Origin: Arthrobacter pascens
GTDB taxonomy: Bacteria > Actinomycetota > Actinomycetes > Actinomycetales > Micrococcaceae
Direction: 5' to 3'
NCBI RefSeq assembly: GCF_030815585.1
Contig: NZ_JAUSWY010000001.1
Coordinates: forward strand, 3,100,001 to 3,164,000
DNA: 64,000 nt
Part shown: one piece after another, positions 44,649 through 52,852 of the stretch
How the letters are laid out: every line of letters starts with the position of its first letter
How positions within the stretch are numbered: position 1 is the stretch's first letter
Position numbers and translations under genes: made by a program
The notes under the pieces: generated by a model
Database searches by the model: none
What the model was told of the DNA's origin: nothing
What the model saw: only the letters and a program-made list of their open reading frames with translations

Positions 44649-45570
44649 CGAGGCTCCTACCGGTGAGCCGGAGGAACACGTCCTCCAGCGAGGACCTGCG
44701 CACCAGCGAGGTCAGTGGCCGCAGGCCACGGGACGCAACCTGCTCAAGGGCCGCCTCGCCGTCGTGGGCGTAAATCAGCACCCGGTCCGGCAGGGCTTCA
44801 AGCCGTTCACCGATTCCCTGCAACTCCGGCCCGATGGTCGTGTTCCGCTCGGAGCCGAACCTCAGCTCAAGGACCTCGCGGGTGGAATGTTCCCGGATCA
44901 GCTGCGCGGGCGAACCCTCCGCCATGATCCGCCCTTTGTCCACCACGATGAGCCGGTCGCAGAGCTGCTCAGCTTCGTCCATGTAGTGCGTGGTCAGGAC
45001 CAGCGTGACGCCCTGCTCCTTGAGCCGGAACAGCCTGTCCCAGAGGATGTGCCGGGCCTGCGGGTCCAGCCCGGTGGTGGGTTCGTCCAGGAGCAGGATG
45101 CGGGGTTCGTTGATGAGCGAGCGGGCAATGGTCAGGCGCCGCTTCATGCCGCCGGAGAGCGCATCAACCTTGGATTTCGCCTTGTCCGTGAGCTGGGCGA
45201 ACTCCAACAGCTCGTCGGCCTTCGGCTTCAGGTAGCTCATGGGCAGGCCGAAGTAGCGGCCGTAGACCAGGAGGTTCTCGCGCACCCTCAGTTCCTCGTC
45301 CAGGTTGTCCTGCTGCGGCACCACCCCCAGGTGCGCCCGAACCTCGGGCCCGTGGCTGTCCGGATCCAGGCCCATGATGCTCAGGGTTCCGGAGGTACGC
45401 TGGGTGACGCCGCCGATCATCTTCATCGTGGTGGATTTGCCGGCGCCGTTGGGGCCCAGCAGCCCAAAGGACTCCCCTGCCGGAACGCTGAAAGAGATGC
45501 CATCGACGGCAGCCACTTCGCCGTAGGTTTTCCTGAGGTTCTCCGCTGCGATCACGGTCTGCTGCTTCAT
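44641..45570 (-). CDS. ABC exporter ATP-binding protein (DrrA/CcmA-like)
   Basis: The 309-residue ATPase has Walker A GPNGAGKSTTMKMIGG near residue 42, the DrrA-typical block PQQDNLDEELRVRENLL, signature ALSGGMKRRLTIARSLI, Walker B ILLLDEPTTGLDPQ and TTHYMDEAEQLCDRL. A C-terminal domain of about 80 residues follows. It resembles drug-resistance ATPases. The ATG at 45570 suits the family; a GTG sixteen codons upstream also lacks a ribosome site. With the two permeases it makes a three-gene exporter next to a two-component system. Confidence 0.92.
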   Translation of the reverse strand: MKQQTVIAAENLRKTYGEVAAVDGISFSVPAGESFGLLGPNGAGKSTTMKMIGGVTQRTSGTLSIMGLDPDSHGPEVRAHLGVVPQQDNLDEELRVRENLLVYGRYFGLPMSYLKPKADELLEFAQLTDKAKSKVDALSGGMKRRLTIARSLINEPRILLLDEPTTGLDPQARHILWDRLFRLKEQGVTLVLTTHYMDEAEQLCDRLIVVDKGRIMAEGSPAQLIREHSTREVLELRFGSERNTTIGPELQGIGERLEALPDRVLIYAHDGEAALEQVASRGLRPLTSLVRRSSLEDVFLRLTGRSLVE

Positions 45571-45659
45571 CGGGCTGCCGGTTGAGGTGTTGGAGGACAG
45601 GATGGCTTCGTTGTGCACCTCAGCAGACTAGTGGAGCATTCCTGAATGCGGAAGGGGTT

Positions 45660-45677
45660 GGCGTGAACGTTCACGCC
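45660..45677. promoter_or_regulatory. 18-base perfect palindrome upstream of the exporter operon
   Basis: GGCGTGAACGTTCACGCC reads identically on both strands. It lies about 90 bases upstream of the ATPase ATG and after the stop of the SHOCT gene, so it is a candidate operator for the exporter. Confidence 0.55.
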
Positions 45678-45741
45678 TGACCTTCGGGTGGCCGTGGCTG
45701 AGGGCCAATATTGTGGGGGACATTGCTGCGGCGCAGCTTGG

Positions 45742-46047
45742 CTAGCGCGGCTGTTCGGACCGCAGCACTTCCAGCCGCTGCCTGTATTCCGTTTCATCGA
45801 CCTCGCCGCGTGCGTAGCGCTCACGCAGGACGCTCTCGCCACCCCGGGCAACGTCCCACTGATGGTTCCGGCGCCAGGTCCTCCGTGCCGCGAAGATGAT
45901 CAGTCCGATCACCAGGATCCAGAACAGCGGGAACAGCAGGAACCAGGGCGAGAAAGCGCCCCCCTCCAGCCACGGCCCGTGGGCGGGGACCGTGCCGGTG
46001 ATGTCTTGTGCTGCGGGGAGGGCGGCCAGTGCTGATGCTGTGAACAT
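45742..46047 (-). CDS. Small membrane protein with C-terminal SHOCT domain
   Basis: The 101-residue protein has one helix (residues about 35-55, PWFLLFPLFWILVIGLIIFAA) followed by a basic stretch and a short SHOCT-type motif VLRERYARGEVDETEYRQRL. Small membrane-SHOCT proteins are common near envelope-stress systems, with no firm function. The ATG is at 46047. A palindrome shared with the two-component system's own promoter lies about 120 bases upstream, so it may be a regulated target. Confidence 0.85.
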   Translation of the reverse strand: MFTASALAALPAAQDITGTVPAHGPWLEGGAFSPWFLLFPLFWILVIGLIIFAARRTWRRNHQWDVARGGESVLRERYARGEVDETEYRQRLEVLRSEQPR

Positions 46048-46163
46048 GTGCGTTTCCTACCTTTTGGTTCTCAATACTGAGCCGCCTTTCGGCTCTGTCT
46101 CGAGTCTCGCCGTCGGATGCCGGCGCCGCGTCCGACGTCGGGAGTCACCTTGGCGGGGCACTG

Positions 46164-46179
46164 TACTCCCGTGGGAGAC
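46164..46179. promoter_or_regulatory. Candidate response-regulator site upstream of the SHOCT gene
   Basis: TACTCCCGTGGGAGAC is a near-palindrome. Its first 14 bases are identical to the minus-strand reading of the site at 48143-48158, upstream of the kinase gene. It lies 117 bases upstream of the SHOCT start and just after the response-regulator stop. Confidence 0.6.
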
Positions 46180-46205
46180 GTGCGAATACACCCAGTCTCA
46201 GGCAC

Positions 46206-46871
46206 TCACCCTGCCCAGCCGGGCCGCACGAGGCCGGATTCGTAGGCGAGCACCACCAGTTGTGCCCTGTCCCGGACCATGAGCTTGGTCATGATCCGCG
46301 AAACATGGGTCTTGGCCGTGAGCGGGGTGATGAACAGCTGTTGCGCGATTTCCGTGTTGTTCAAGCCCTCCCCGACCAGCCGCAGGACTTCCCGCTCCCG
46401 CTCAGTGATCCGGTCCAGCGCCGCCGGAAGCTCCGCAGCTCTCGACTGCAGGGCCAACTGGGCCATGATCCGCCGGGTAACCGCCGGCGACAGCAACGCA
46501 TCGCCGTCGTGCACCACTCGGACTGCGCGCAGCAGTTCCTCGGGTTCGGTGTCCTTGACCAGGAAGCCGGCCGCCCCGGCGCGAACGGCCTCCGCGATAT
46601 AGTCGTCAAGCTCGAACGTGGTGAGGATGATGACCCGGGTGCCCGGAAGTGCAGGGCTGGCAAGGATCTTCCGGGTTGCTTCCAGACCGTCGCCCTCCGG
46701 CATGCGGATGTCCATCAGCACCACGTCGGGTTTCTCGCGCAATGCCAGCCGCTCAGCGTCCCGGCCTGTCCCGCATTCTGCCACCACGGCCATGTCCGGC
46801 TCGGCATCCAGCAGCGCCCGAAAGCCGGCGCGGATGAGGTTCTGATCGTCCGCCAGCAGGATCCGGATCAT
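46206..46871 (-). CDS. NarL/LuxR-family response regulator
   Basis: The 221-residue regulator has a receiver domain (acidic pair in LLADDQ, phosphoacceptor Asp54 in VVLMDIRMPEGDG, conserved Lys in FLVKDTEPEELL) and a C-terminal LuxR-type helix-turn-helix (ITEREREVLRLVGEGLNNTEIA, LTAKTHVSRIMTKL). Its start overlaps the kinase stop (ATGA), so they are a cognate pair. Palindromes resembling each other upstream of the pair and of the SHOCT gene are likely binding sites. Confidence 0.94.
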   Translation of the reverse strand: MIRILLADDQNLIRAGFRALLDAEPDMAVVAECGTGRDAERLALREKPDVVLMDIRMPEGDGLEATRKILASPALPGTRVIILTTFELDDYIAEAVRAGAAGFLVKDTEPEELLRAVRVVHDGDALLSPAVTRRIMAQLALQSRAAELPAALDRITEREREVLRLVGEGLNNTEIAQQLFITPLTAKTHVSRIMTKLMVRDRAQLVVLAYESGLVRPGWAG

Positions 46872-48085
46872 GGCCGGTCCCCGTTGCCGGTGCCGGGCAG
46901 CGGGAAAACCGCCCGGACGCGCCAGCCCGCGTCCCCGCGCGCGGTCCCCGAGTCCACGGTGCCCAGATCCAGCCTGCCGCCCAGAGCCGCCGTGCGCTCC
47001 CGCATCCCCGTGATTCCGTTGCCTTCTGGCATGCCGGCTGCGCCAGCGCCGTCGTCATCAATGGTCACCGTGAGCTGCCCGCCTGCCAGCTCCGTGGCGG
47101 TGGCAGCAGGGGTACCAAGGGATTCAGCCGCCCGCGCAGCAGCTGCCTGGGAACGAAGTACGACGACGGCCTTCCGCGCCCCGGAGTGGCGCACCACGTT
47201 GGTCAGTGCCTCCTGAACTATTCTATATGCGGCCTCTTGGACGGGCGCGTGGACATGCACCTGGGCAGGCAGGTTCAGCTCCAGCCGGACGTCCAGCCCT
47301 GCGCGGCGGGCATTATCCACAAGTTCGGGAATTCGGGCGATGGTACGTGGTGGCGCTGGAGTCAGCGGGGCGTCATCACGGAGCACGCCGAGCAGTTGCC
47401 GGATCTCGGCCAGCGAATCCTTGCTCGCGGCCTTGATGGCCTCCAGGGCGGGACGGAAGTGCGCGGGATTCTTCTCCCCCAGGTGAAGCGCCACCGATGC
47501 CCGCACATTGATCAGTGACAGCGAGTGCGCCACAACGTCGTGAATGTCGCGTGCCAAGGTCAGCCTGTATTCGTCCCGGGCGGCCTGCTCCGCAGCTTCG
47601 CGCTGGCGGTGCCGTTCGGCCACCCGCTCGCTCCGCAGCCGGATGCCCTCACCCAGCAGGACCAGGATGCCCAGCCACGACGTGGCGGCAAAGACACGGA
47701 TCAGCGCGGCCTCATCGCCGCCAAGGACGGAACCGACAACCACCGCCACCGCACAGAGACCTGCCACCGTCCACGCCAGCCCGCGCATTCCGGACGCGGC
47801 GGTCAGGACCAGGGCCAACGCAAAGGAGAGGAAGACCGGGCCCCAGGCATACCCGAGGGACAAGTAGGACGCCATGGCAACCACGGCCAAGGGCAGCATC
47901 GCCCCGGGCGCGCGCCGGCGCAGGGAAAGAGCAGCCGGGCCGAGCAGCAGGAGTGCGAAAGCAAGCAGGTCGAGGGGCCGGTGATCAGGCTGCCGCGCCG
48001 AGGCGAACACCGTGCCCACCACCTGGATCACTGCCACCACAATCACCATGACGGCGGTGGGTGGTCCCCGGAAACGGCGCTGCAT
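46868..48085 (-). CDS. Sensor histidine kinase, DesK/NarX (HisKA_3) type
   Basis: The 405-residue membrane kinase has four to six N-terminal helices without a large outside domain (to about residue 148), then a HisKA_3 phosphoacceptor site LARDIHDVVAHSLSLI with His182, and a HATPase_c domain (VVRHSGARKAVVVL, TIDDDGAGAAGMPEGNGITGMRERTAALGG). A membrane-embedded sensor suggests detection of envelope or membrane disturbance. It begins at an ATG at 48085, 48 bases from a hairpin/palindrome. Confidence 0.94.
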   Translation of the reverse strand: MQRRFRGPPTAVMVIVVAVIQVVGTVFASARQPDHRPLDLLAFALLLLGPAALSLRRRAPGAMLPLAVVAMASYLSLGYAWGPVFLSFALALVLTAASGMRGLAWTVAGLCAVAVVVGSVLGGDEAALIRVFAATSWLGILVLLGEGIRLRSERVAERHRQREAAEQAARDEYRLTLARDIHDVVAHSLSLINVRASVALHLGEKNPAHFRPALEAIKAASKDSLAEIRQLLGVLRDDAPLTPAPPRTIARIPELVDNARRAGLDVRLELNLPAQVHVHAPVQEAAYRIVQEALTNVVRHSGARKAVVVLRSQAAAARAAESLGTPAATATELAGGQLTVTIDDDGAGAAGMPEGNGITGMRERTAALGGRLDLGTVDSGTARGDAGWRVRAVFPLPGTGNGDRP

Positions 48086-48132
48086 AGTCCGAGCCTAGCC
48101 TCGCCGGAAGACACCGTCGTCTGATGAACGGC

Positions 48133-48168
48133 GTAGGGCGCCTACTCCCACGGGAGTAGGCGCCCTAC
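48133..48168. terminator. Hairpin after folD containing a candidate response-regulator site
   Basis: A perfect 17-base inverted repeat (48133-48149 with 48152-48168, spacer AC) lies 33 bases beyond the folD stop and 48 bases upstream of the kinase gene. Its centre is TACTCCCACGGGAGTA (48143-48158), nearly the same as the site at 46164. It may act as the folD terminator and as an operator for the two-component system at once. Confidence 0.75.
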
Positions 48169-48200
48169 TGAACCAGCTTCTGCGGTGCAGATCCCCGCTT

Positions 48201-49112
48201 TTAGGCGATGCCCGAAGGGCTTTCCGCCGCCAGCTGGCGTTCCGCGGCCTCGACCACGTTGGTCATGAGCAGCGCCACGGTCATGGGGCCCACGCCGCCG
48301 GGGTTCGGCGAAATCCAGCCGGCTACCTCGGCAGCGGCGGGATCGATGTCGCCGTGGACCTTGCTCTTGCCCGTCTCGGGGTCGGTTTCACGGGTGACAC
48401 CGACGTCGAGCAGCGCCGCACCCGGTTTAACGTCAGCAGCCTTGACGATGTGCTTGACACCCGCCGCGCCCACAATGACGTCCGCCTGCCGCAGCAGCTC
48501 GGAGAGGTTCTTGGTGCCGGTGTGCGTCAGCGTCACAGTGGCGTTCACGGCCCGCCGGGTGAGCAGCAGGCCGATCGAGCGGCCGATCGTGACGCCGCGG
48601 CCGACCACCACGACGTGCTTGCCCGCGAGGCTGTAGCCGTTGCGCTCCAGGAGCTCGATGACGCCACGGGGCGTGCACGGCAGCGGCGAGGTGATCTCGC
48701 CACTGACGTTGAGCACCAGCCGGCCAAGGTTGGTCGGGTGCAGACCGTCGGCATCCTTGGCGGGGTCGATCCGCTCGAGGACGGCGTCGGTGTCCAAGTG
48801 CTTGGGCAGCGGCAGCTGCACGATGTAACCGTGGCAGGCGGGGTCCGCATTGAGATCGTCAATGAGAGCTTCAACCTGGGCCTGGGTGGCATCCGCCGGA
48901 AGCTCACGCTGGATCGAGTTCATCCCGATCTCCATGGACTGCTTGTGCTTCATGGACACGTACAGCTGCGAGGCCGGGTCCGCCCCGACGAGCACGGTGG
49001 CAATGCCGGGAGTGACGCCGTGCGCCTTCAGTGCCGCGACACGCTCAGCCAGCTCGGACTTGATGGCGGCAGCCGCTGCCTTGCCGTCAAGGATCTTCGC
49101 GGTCTGCGCCAT
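48201..49112 (-). CDS. folD: Bifunctional methylenetetrahydrofolate dehydrogenase/cyclohydrolase
   Basis: FolD interconverts 5,10-methylene- and 10-formyl-tetrahydrofolate with NADP. The 303-residue protein shows [14 protein letters not shown] (catalytic Lys) near residue 52, [13 protein letters not shown], the NADP loop [16 protein letters not shown] and the final [21 protein letters not shown]. The ATG at 49112 lies 9 bases after the glyA stop. It shares the ZTP-riboswitch leader of glyA. Confidence 0.96.
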   Translation of the reverse strand: MAQTAKILDGKAAAAAIKSELAERVAALKAHGVTPGIATVLVGADPASQLYVSMKHKQSMEIGMNSIQRELPADATQAQVEALIDDLNADPACHGYIVQLPLPKHLDTDAVLERIDPAKDADGLHPTNLGRLVLNVSGEITSPLPCTPRGVIELLERNGYSLAGKHVVVVGRGVTIGRSIGLLLTRRAVNATVTLTHTGTKNLSELLRQADVIVGAAGVKHIVKAADVKPGAALLDVGVTRETDPETGKSKVHGDIDPAAAEVAGWISPNPGGVGPMTVALLMTNVVEAAERQLAAESPSGIA

Positions 49113-49120
49113 GGACGGGT

Positions 49121-50419
49121 TTACCACTGCTCATGCTGCGGGTAGAGCGGGAAGTCGGCGGCGAGCTTGTCCACGCGGGTCTGCAGCGCGTCCACGTCCG
49201 TGGCGGAGCCGGACTTCAGCGCGGTGGCGATGATGTCCGCCACTTCGGTGAACTCCTCTGCGCCGAAGCCACGGGTGGCAAGCGCCGGGGTGCCGATCCG
49301 CAAGCCGGAGGTGACCATCGGTGGACGGGGGTCGAACGGGACCGCGTTGCGGTTCACGGTGATACCCACCGAGTGCAGGAGGTCCTCCGCCTGCTGGCCG
49401 TCCAGCTGCGAGTTGCGCAGGTCCACCAGGACCAGGTGCACGTCGGTGCCGCCGGTGAGGACGGAGACACCCGCTTCGGCGACGTCGGACTGGTTGAGGC
49501 GGTCCGCGATGATCTTGGCGCCTTCCAGGACACGCTCCTGGCGCTCCTTGAATTCCTGGGTGCCGGCGATCTTGAAGGCCACGGCCTTCGCGGCGATGAC
49601 GTGCATGAGCGGGCCGCCCTGCTGGCCGGGGAACACGTTGGAGTTCAGCTTCTTGGCCCACTCCTGCTTGGCCAGGATCACACCGGAGCGGGGGCCGGCG
49701 AGGGTCTTGTGCACGGTGGAGGTGACGACGTCGGAGTGCGGCACCGGGCTCGGGTGCAGGCCTGCTGCGACCAGTCCGGCGAAGTGCGCCATGTCGGTCC
49801 AGAGCAGCGCGCCCACTTCATCGGCGATGGAGCGGAAGGCGGCGAAGTCCAGGTGGCGGGGGTACGCGGACCAGCCGGCGATGATGACCTGCGGCTTTTC
49901 GGCGATGGCCTGTTCGCGCAGCTTGTCCATATCCACGCGGAAGTTGTCCGGCTCAACCTGGTAGGCGGCAACCTGGTAGAGCTTGCCGGAGAAGTTGAGC
50001 TTCATGCCGTGGGTCAGGTGGCCGCCATGGGCCAAAGACAGGCCCAGGATCTTGTCGCCGGGAGTGATCATGGCGGAGAGTGCTGCGGCGTTGGCCTGCG
50101 CACCGGAGTGCGGCTGGACGTTGGCGTATTCGGCGTCGAACAGCTCCTTGACGCGGTCGATGGCCAGCTGCTCAGCGATGTCAACGTATTCGCAGCCGCC
50201 GTAGTAGCGGCGGCCCGGGTAGCCTTCGGCATATTTGTTGGTCAGGACGGAGCCCTGGGCTTCCATCACGGCCCGCGGGGCGAAGTTTTCGGAAGCGATC
50301 ATTTCCAGGGTGCCGCGCTGGCGGCCAAGTTCCTGGTCGAGGACTGCGGCGATTTCGGGATCGAGCTCGGCCAGCGACTGGTTGCTGACTGCGGCTGTTG
50401 TGGTGGCGGTAGTAGTCAC
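49121..50419 (-). CDS. glyA: Serine hydroxymethyltransferase
   Basis: GlyA converts serine and tetrahydrofolate to glycine and 5,10-methylene-THF using PLP. The 432-residue protein has [34 protein letters not shown], the PLP-lysine motif [17 protein letters not shown] and a typical C-terminal domain. The GTG start has AGGAG seven bases upstream. It is the first gene of the glyA-folD operon and has a ZTP riboswitch in its leader. Confidence 0.97.
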   Translation of the reverse strand: MTTTATTTAAVSNQSLAELDPEIAAVLDQELGRQRGTLEMIASENFAPRAVMEAQGSVLTNKYAEGYPGRRYYGGCEYVDIAEQLAIDRVKELFDAEYANVQPHSGAQANAAALSAMITPGDKILGLSLAHGGHLTHGMKLNFSGKLYQVAAYQVEPDNFRVDMDKLREQAIAEKPQVIIAGWSAYPRHLDFAAFRSIADEVGALLWTDMAHFAGLVAAGLHPSPVPHSDVVTSTVHKTLAGPRSGVILAKQEWAKKLNSNVFPGQQGGPLMHVIAAKAVAFKIAGTQEFKERQERVLEGAKIIADRLNQSDVAEAGVSVLTGGTDVHLVLVDLRNSQLDGQQAEDLLHSVGITVNRNAVPFDPRPPMVTSGLRIGTPALATRGFGAEEFTEVADIIATALKSGSATDVDALQTRVDKLAADFPLYPQHEQW

Positions 50420-50565
50420 GAAAAACTCCTGGCTAGGGATACGGGCACTGCTAAGGTCAGGCTACCGGCTGGCGCACCGCCCCGCCCCCTTGATGACAGG
50501 GCGTGAAAGTGCACAGGATGACGCCGCTTCCCCAGGGGCTGCAGCTCATTTCCGGCAAAACATGA

Positions 50566-50646
50566 CCCTCGGCCCAGGCGTACGATCCGTGGTCTTCGTG
50601 ATTGCCGCTCCCTGGTGGTAAGCCACCCAACGCCAGTTGCGACCCC
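50566..50646 (-). ncRNA. ZTP (pfl) riboswitch controlling glyA-folD
   Basis: The minus strand carries the pfl aptamer in order: GGGTCGCAACTGGCG, a GGGTGG...CCACC hairpin, AGGGAGCGGC closing the first stem, a variable linker, and the conserved CGCCTGGGC of the second subdomain (50580-50572). ZTP riboswitches sense the purine intermediate Z-nucleotides that build up when 10-formyl-THF is short, and they switch on one-carbon genes. glyA and folD are classic targets. The 146 bases to the glyA start would hold the expression platform. Confidence 0.9.
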
Positions 50647-50649
50647 ACA

Positions 50650-50655
50650 AGACTA
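50650..50655 (-). promoter_or_regulatory. -10 element for the glyA leader
   Basis: TAGTCT on the minus strand lies 7 bases before the first bases of the riboswitch aptamer, so transcription would begin at its 5' stem. It mirrors an identical TAGTCT on the other strand 25 bases away. Confidence 0.5.
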
Positions 50656-50679
50656 CCAAACACCGGCACGTGCCGCGGG

Positions 50680-50685
50680 TAGTCT
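50680..50685 (+). promoter_or_regulatory. -10 element for leaderless purU
   Basis: TAGTCT is followed by 7 bases and then the purU GTG. No ribosome site is present, so transcription likely begins at the start codon, as is common in actinobacteria. Confidence 0.5.
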
Positions 50686-50692
50686 GGTAGGC

Positions 50693-51553
50693 GTGAGTGA
50701 ACAGCAGCTGAACCAAGCGTACGTATTAACACTGTCCTGCCCTGACCGCCCCGGAATTGTCCATGCAGTGGCCGGAGCCCTGCTGGTGGCAGGCTGCAAC
50801 ATTACGGATTCCCAGCAATACGGCAGCCCGTCAACAGGCAACTTCTTTATGCGCGTCGAAGTCACGACGACGGCCGCCAAAGCCGAGCTCCGGGCCGCAC
50901 TGGAGCCTGTGGCCCAGTCCTTCGGAATGCAGTGGAGCCTCAACGCCGTGGGCCAGAAGGTGCGCACCCTGCTGATGGCCAGCACGTCCGCACACTGCCT
51001 CAACGACATCCTGTTCCTGCAGAGGTCGGGCACGCTGCCCATCGAGATTCCCGCGATCGTGTCCAACCACCGGGACCTGGCCGGGCTGGCCGAGTTCTAC
51101 GGCATTCCGTTCCACTACATCCCCGTCACGCCGGACACCAAGGCCCAGGCTGAGGACAAGCTCCGAGCCATCATGGCCGAGCACGATATTGAGCTGACGG
51201 TCCTGGCCCGCTATATGCAGATCATTTCGGATGACCTCTGTGCCGAGCTCACCGGCAAGGCCATCAACATCCACCATTCCTTCCTTCCGTCCTTCAAGGG
51301 AGCCAAGCCGTACCACCAGGCCCATGCGCGCGGCGTGAAGCTGATCGGTGCCACCGCCCACTACGTCACTGCCGCCCTAGATGAGGGGCCCATCATTGAG
51401 CAGGAAGTGATCCGGGTGGACCACGCGCGCACCCCCGAACAGTTCGTGCAGATGGGCCGGGACGTGGAAGGCCGCACCCTCGCCCAGGCTGTCCAATGGC
51501 ATGCCGAGCACCGGGTACTGCTGGACGGCAACCGCACCGTGGTCTTTAACTGA
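50693..51553 (+). CDS. purU: Formyltetrahydrofolate deformylase
   Basis: PurU hydrolyses 10-formyl-THF to THF and formate, balancing the one-carbon pool. The 286-residue protein has an N-terminal ACT domain (VLTLSCPDRPGIVHAVAGAL) and a C-terminal formyltransferase domain with VSNHRDL, the catalytic region NIHHSFLPSFKGAKPYHQA and HYVTAALDEGPIIEQ. The GTG at 50693 is probably the first base of the mRNA. It faces glyA-folD, which makes and uses the same folates. Confidence 0.95.
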   Translation: MSEQQLNQAYVLTLSCPDRPGIVHAVAGALLVAGCNITDSQQYGSPSTGNFFMRVEVTTTAAKAELRAALEPVAQSFGMQWSLNAVGQKVRTLLMASTSAHCLNDILFLQRSGTLPIEIPAIVSNHRDLAGLAEFYGIPFHYIPVTPDTKAQAEDKLRAIMAEHDIELTVLARYMQIISDDLCAELTGKAINIHHSFLPSFKGAKPYHQAHARGVKLIGATAHYVTAALDEGPIIEQEVIRVDHARTPEQFVQMGRDVEGRTLAQAVQWHAEHRVLLDGNRTVVFN

Positions 51554-51557
51554 CACT

Positions 51558-52241
51558 ATGAACAGCGTTGTGGAGCCGCCGATGGAGGAACAAAGCAGTG
51601 AGCAGCGCCTCGCGGAGTTCTACAACCGCCGCGCGGCTTCCGGCACGGAACATCCCCTGTCTGCCCGGCGGGTTGAACAGCGGGAGCGGTTCATTAGCCT
51701 GCTCAAGGCCGAGGGCCGCCACGGCGTCCTGGAGATCGGTTCGGGCCCTGGCCTGGACGGCCTGAAGTTCGTGCAGGCCGGCATCCACTATATGGGTGTT
51801 GATTTGTCCGAAGGGCACGTCCGGCTGGCCAGGGCGAAGGGCCTGGAAGTCTCGGTTGCGAGCGCGCGCAGGCTGCCGTTCCCGGATAGTGCGTTCCCGG
51901 CGGTCTGGTCCATGAGCACATTGCTGCACATCCCTGCCAGCGACATCGACGCCGTCCTGCGGGAGCTGGTGCGGGTGACGGCCCCCGGAGGGCCCATCGC
52001 CGTCGGCCTCTGGTCCGGTGAGGACGAAGAGCTGCTCAACCCCGAGGACGACGTCGAACCCCGTCGATTCTTCAGCCGGCGGAGCGACCAGACGGTACGG
52101 CAGGTCTTTGGCCGCCACGGTGCCATCGAGGACTTTGTCACGTGGCCGGAAGGCCCGGGCCCGGAGTCCGGTCCCGGGGCCGGCCAGTGGACCCAGCACT
52201 ACCAGTTCCTCATTCTCCGCACCCCCGGCTCCCCCAAGTGA
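51558..52241 (+). CDS. SAM-dependent class I methyltransferase, substrate unknown
   Basis: The 227-residue protein has a Rossmann methyltransferase core: motif I VLEIGSGPGLDGLKF near residue 75, GVDLSEGHVRLARAKG (motif II with the SAM-ribose acid) and LPFPDSAFPAVWSMSTLLHI. It resembles Methyltransf_11 proteins; no substrate can be named. It starts 4 bases after purU, so it is likely co-transcribed. A second ATG eight codons on (51582) has a better ribosome site and could be the true start. Confidence 0.85.
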   Translation: MNSVVEPPMEEQSSEQRLAEFYNRRAASGTEHPLSARRVEQRERFISLLKAEGRHGVLEIGSGPGLDGLKFVQAGIHYMGVDLSEGHVRLARAKGLEVSVASARRLPFPDSAFPAVWSMSTLLHIPASDIDAVLRELVRVTAPGGPIAVGLWSGEDEELLNPEDDVEPRRFFSRRSDQTVRQVFGRHGAIEDFVTWPEGPGPESGPGAGQWTQHYQFLILRTPGSPK

Positions 52242-52298
52242 CTCGCATTTAACGTCGTCAAACGCGCGAATGGCGACCTTAACTGCCAGTCAGTTGGG
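52233..52298. repeat. Palindromic repeat at the methyltransferase 3' end
   Basis: Arms of about 30 bases pair with roughly seven mismatches. Its outer sequence CCCAAGTGACTCGCATTTAA parallels that at 42891. The left arm includes the methyltransferase stop codon, so it probably acts as the terminator. Confidence 0.7.
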
Positions 52299-52333
52299 AC
52301 AAGGGCGGGCCGGGGGTGTCCTAGGCTAGGCGG

Positions 52334-52852
52334 ATGGCTCCCCTTTACGCTTTTGCCGGCGACACCCCGGCTGTCCACGAATCGGCCTTTGTGGCCCCCA
52401 CCGCGTCGATCATCGGCAACGCCAGCCTGGCCCAGGACTCCAGCGCCTTCTACGGCGTCTCCGTCCGGGCTGACACTGCCGCCATTACGGTGGGCGCCGG
52501 CAGCAACCTGCAGGACAATGTGGTGCTGCACGCGGATCCCGGCTTCCCGTGCAGCGTCGGCGCGGGGGTCAGCGTGGGCCACGCCGCCGTCGTCCATGGC
52601 TGCACCGTGGAGGACGACTGCCTGATCGGCATGGGCGCCACCGTCCTGAACGGAGCAGTGATCGGCGCCGGCTCGCTGGTGGCTGCGGGCGCGGTGATCC
52701 TGGAAGGTACGGTGGTCCCGCCCCGCTCGCTGGTGGCCGGAGTTCCCGCCAAAGTGCGGCGGGAACTCAGCGACGAGGAGTTCGAGGGCGTCAAGCAGAA
52801 CGCCGCCCGCTATGTCGAACTGGCCCGCGCCCACCGCGGGCTGCACGGCTAG
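52334..52852 (+). CDS. Gamma-carbonic-anhydrase-family hexapeptide-repeat protein
   Basis: The 172-residue left-handed beta-helix protein has repeated hexapeptides and the three metal-binding His positions of the gamma class: DNVVLHADPG, VSVGHAAVVHGCTVED. It ends with a short helix (SDEEFEGVKQNAARYVELAR) as in the YrdA/PaaY-like branch. Some such proteins hydrate CO2, others are acyl-CoA-linked enzymes, so activity is uncertain. The ATG is at 52334. Its TAG stop overlaps the convergent amine-oxidase stop (CTAG). Confidence 0.88.
   Translation: MAPLYAFAGDTPAVHESAFVAPTASIIGNASLAQDSSAFYGVSVRADTAAITVGAGSNLQDNVVLHADPGFPCSVGAGVSVGHAAVVHGCTVEDDCLIGMGATVLNGAVIGAGSLVAAGAVILEGTVVPPRSLVAGVPAKVRRELSDEEFEGVKQNAARYVELARAHRGLHG

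Noticed and set aside
49133..50506. 457-codon plus-strand frame opposite glyA
   Set aside because: Shadow of glyA caused by high third-position GC; no ribosome site or motif.
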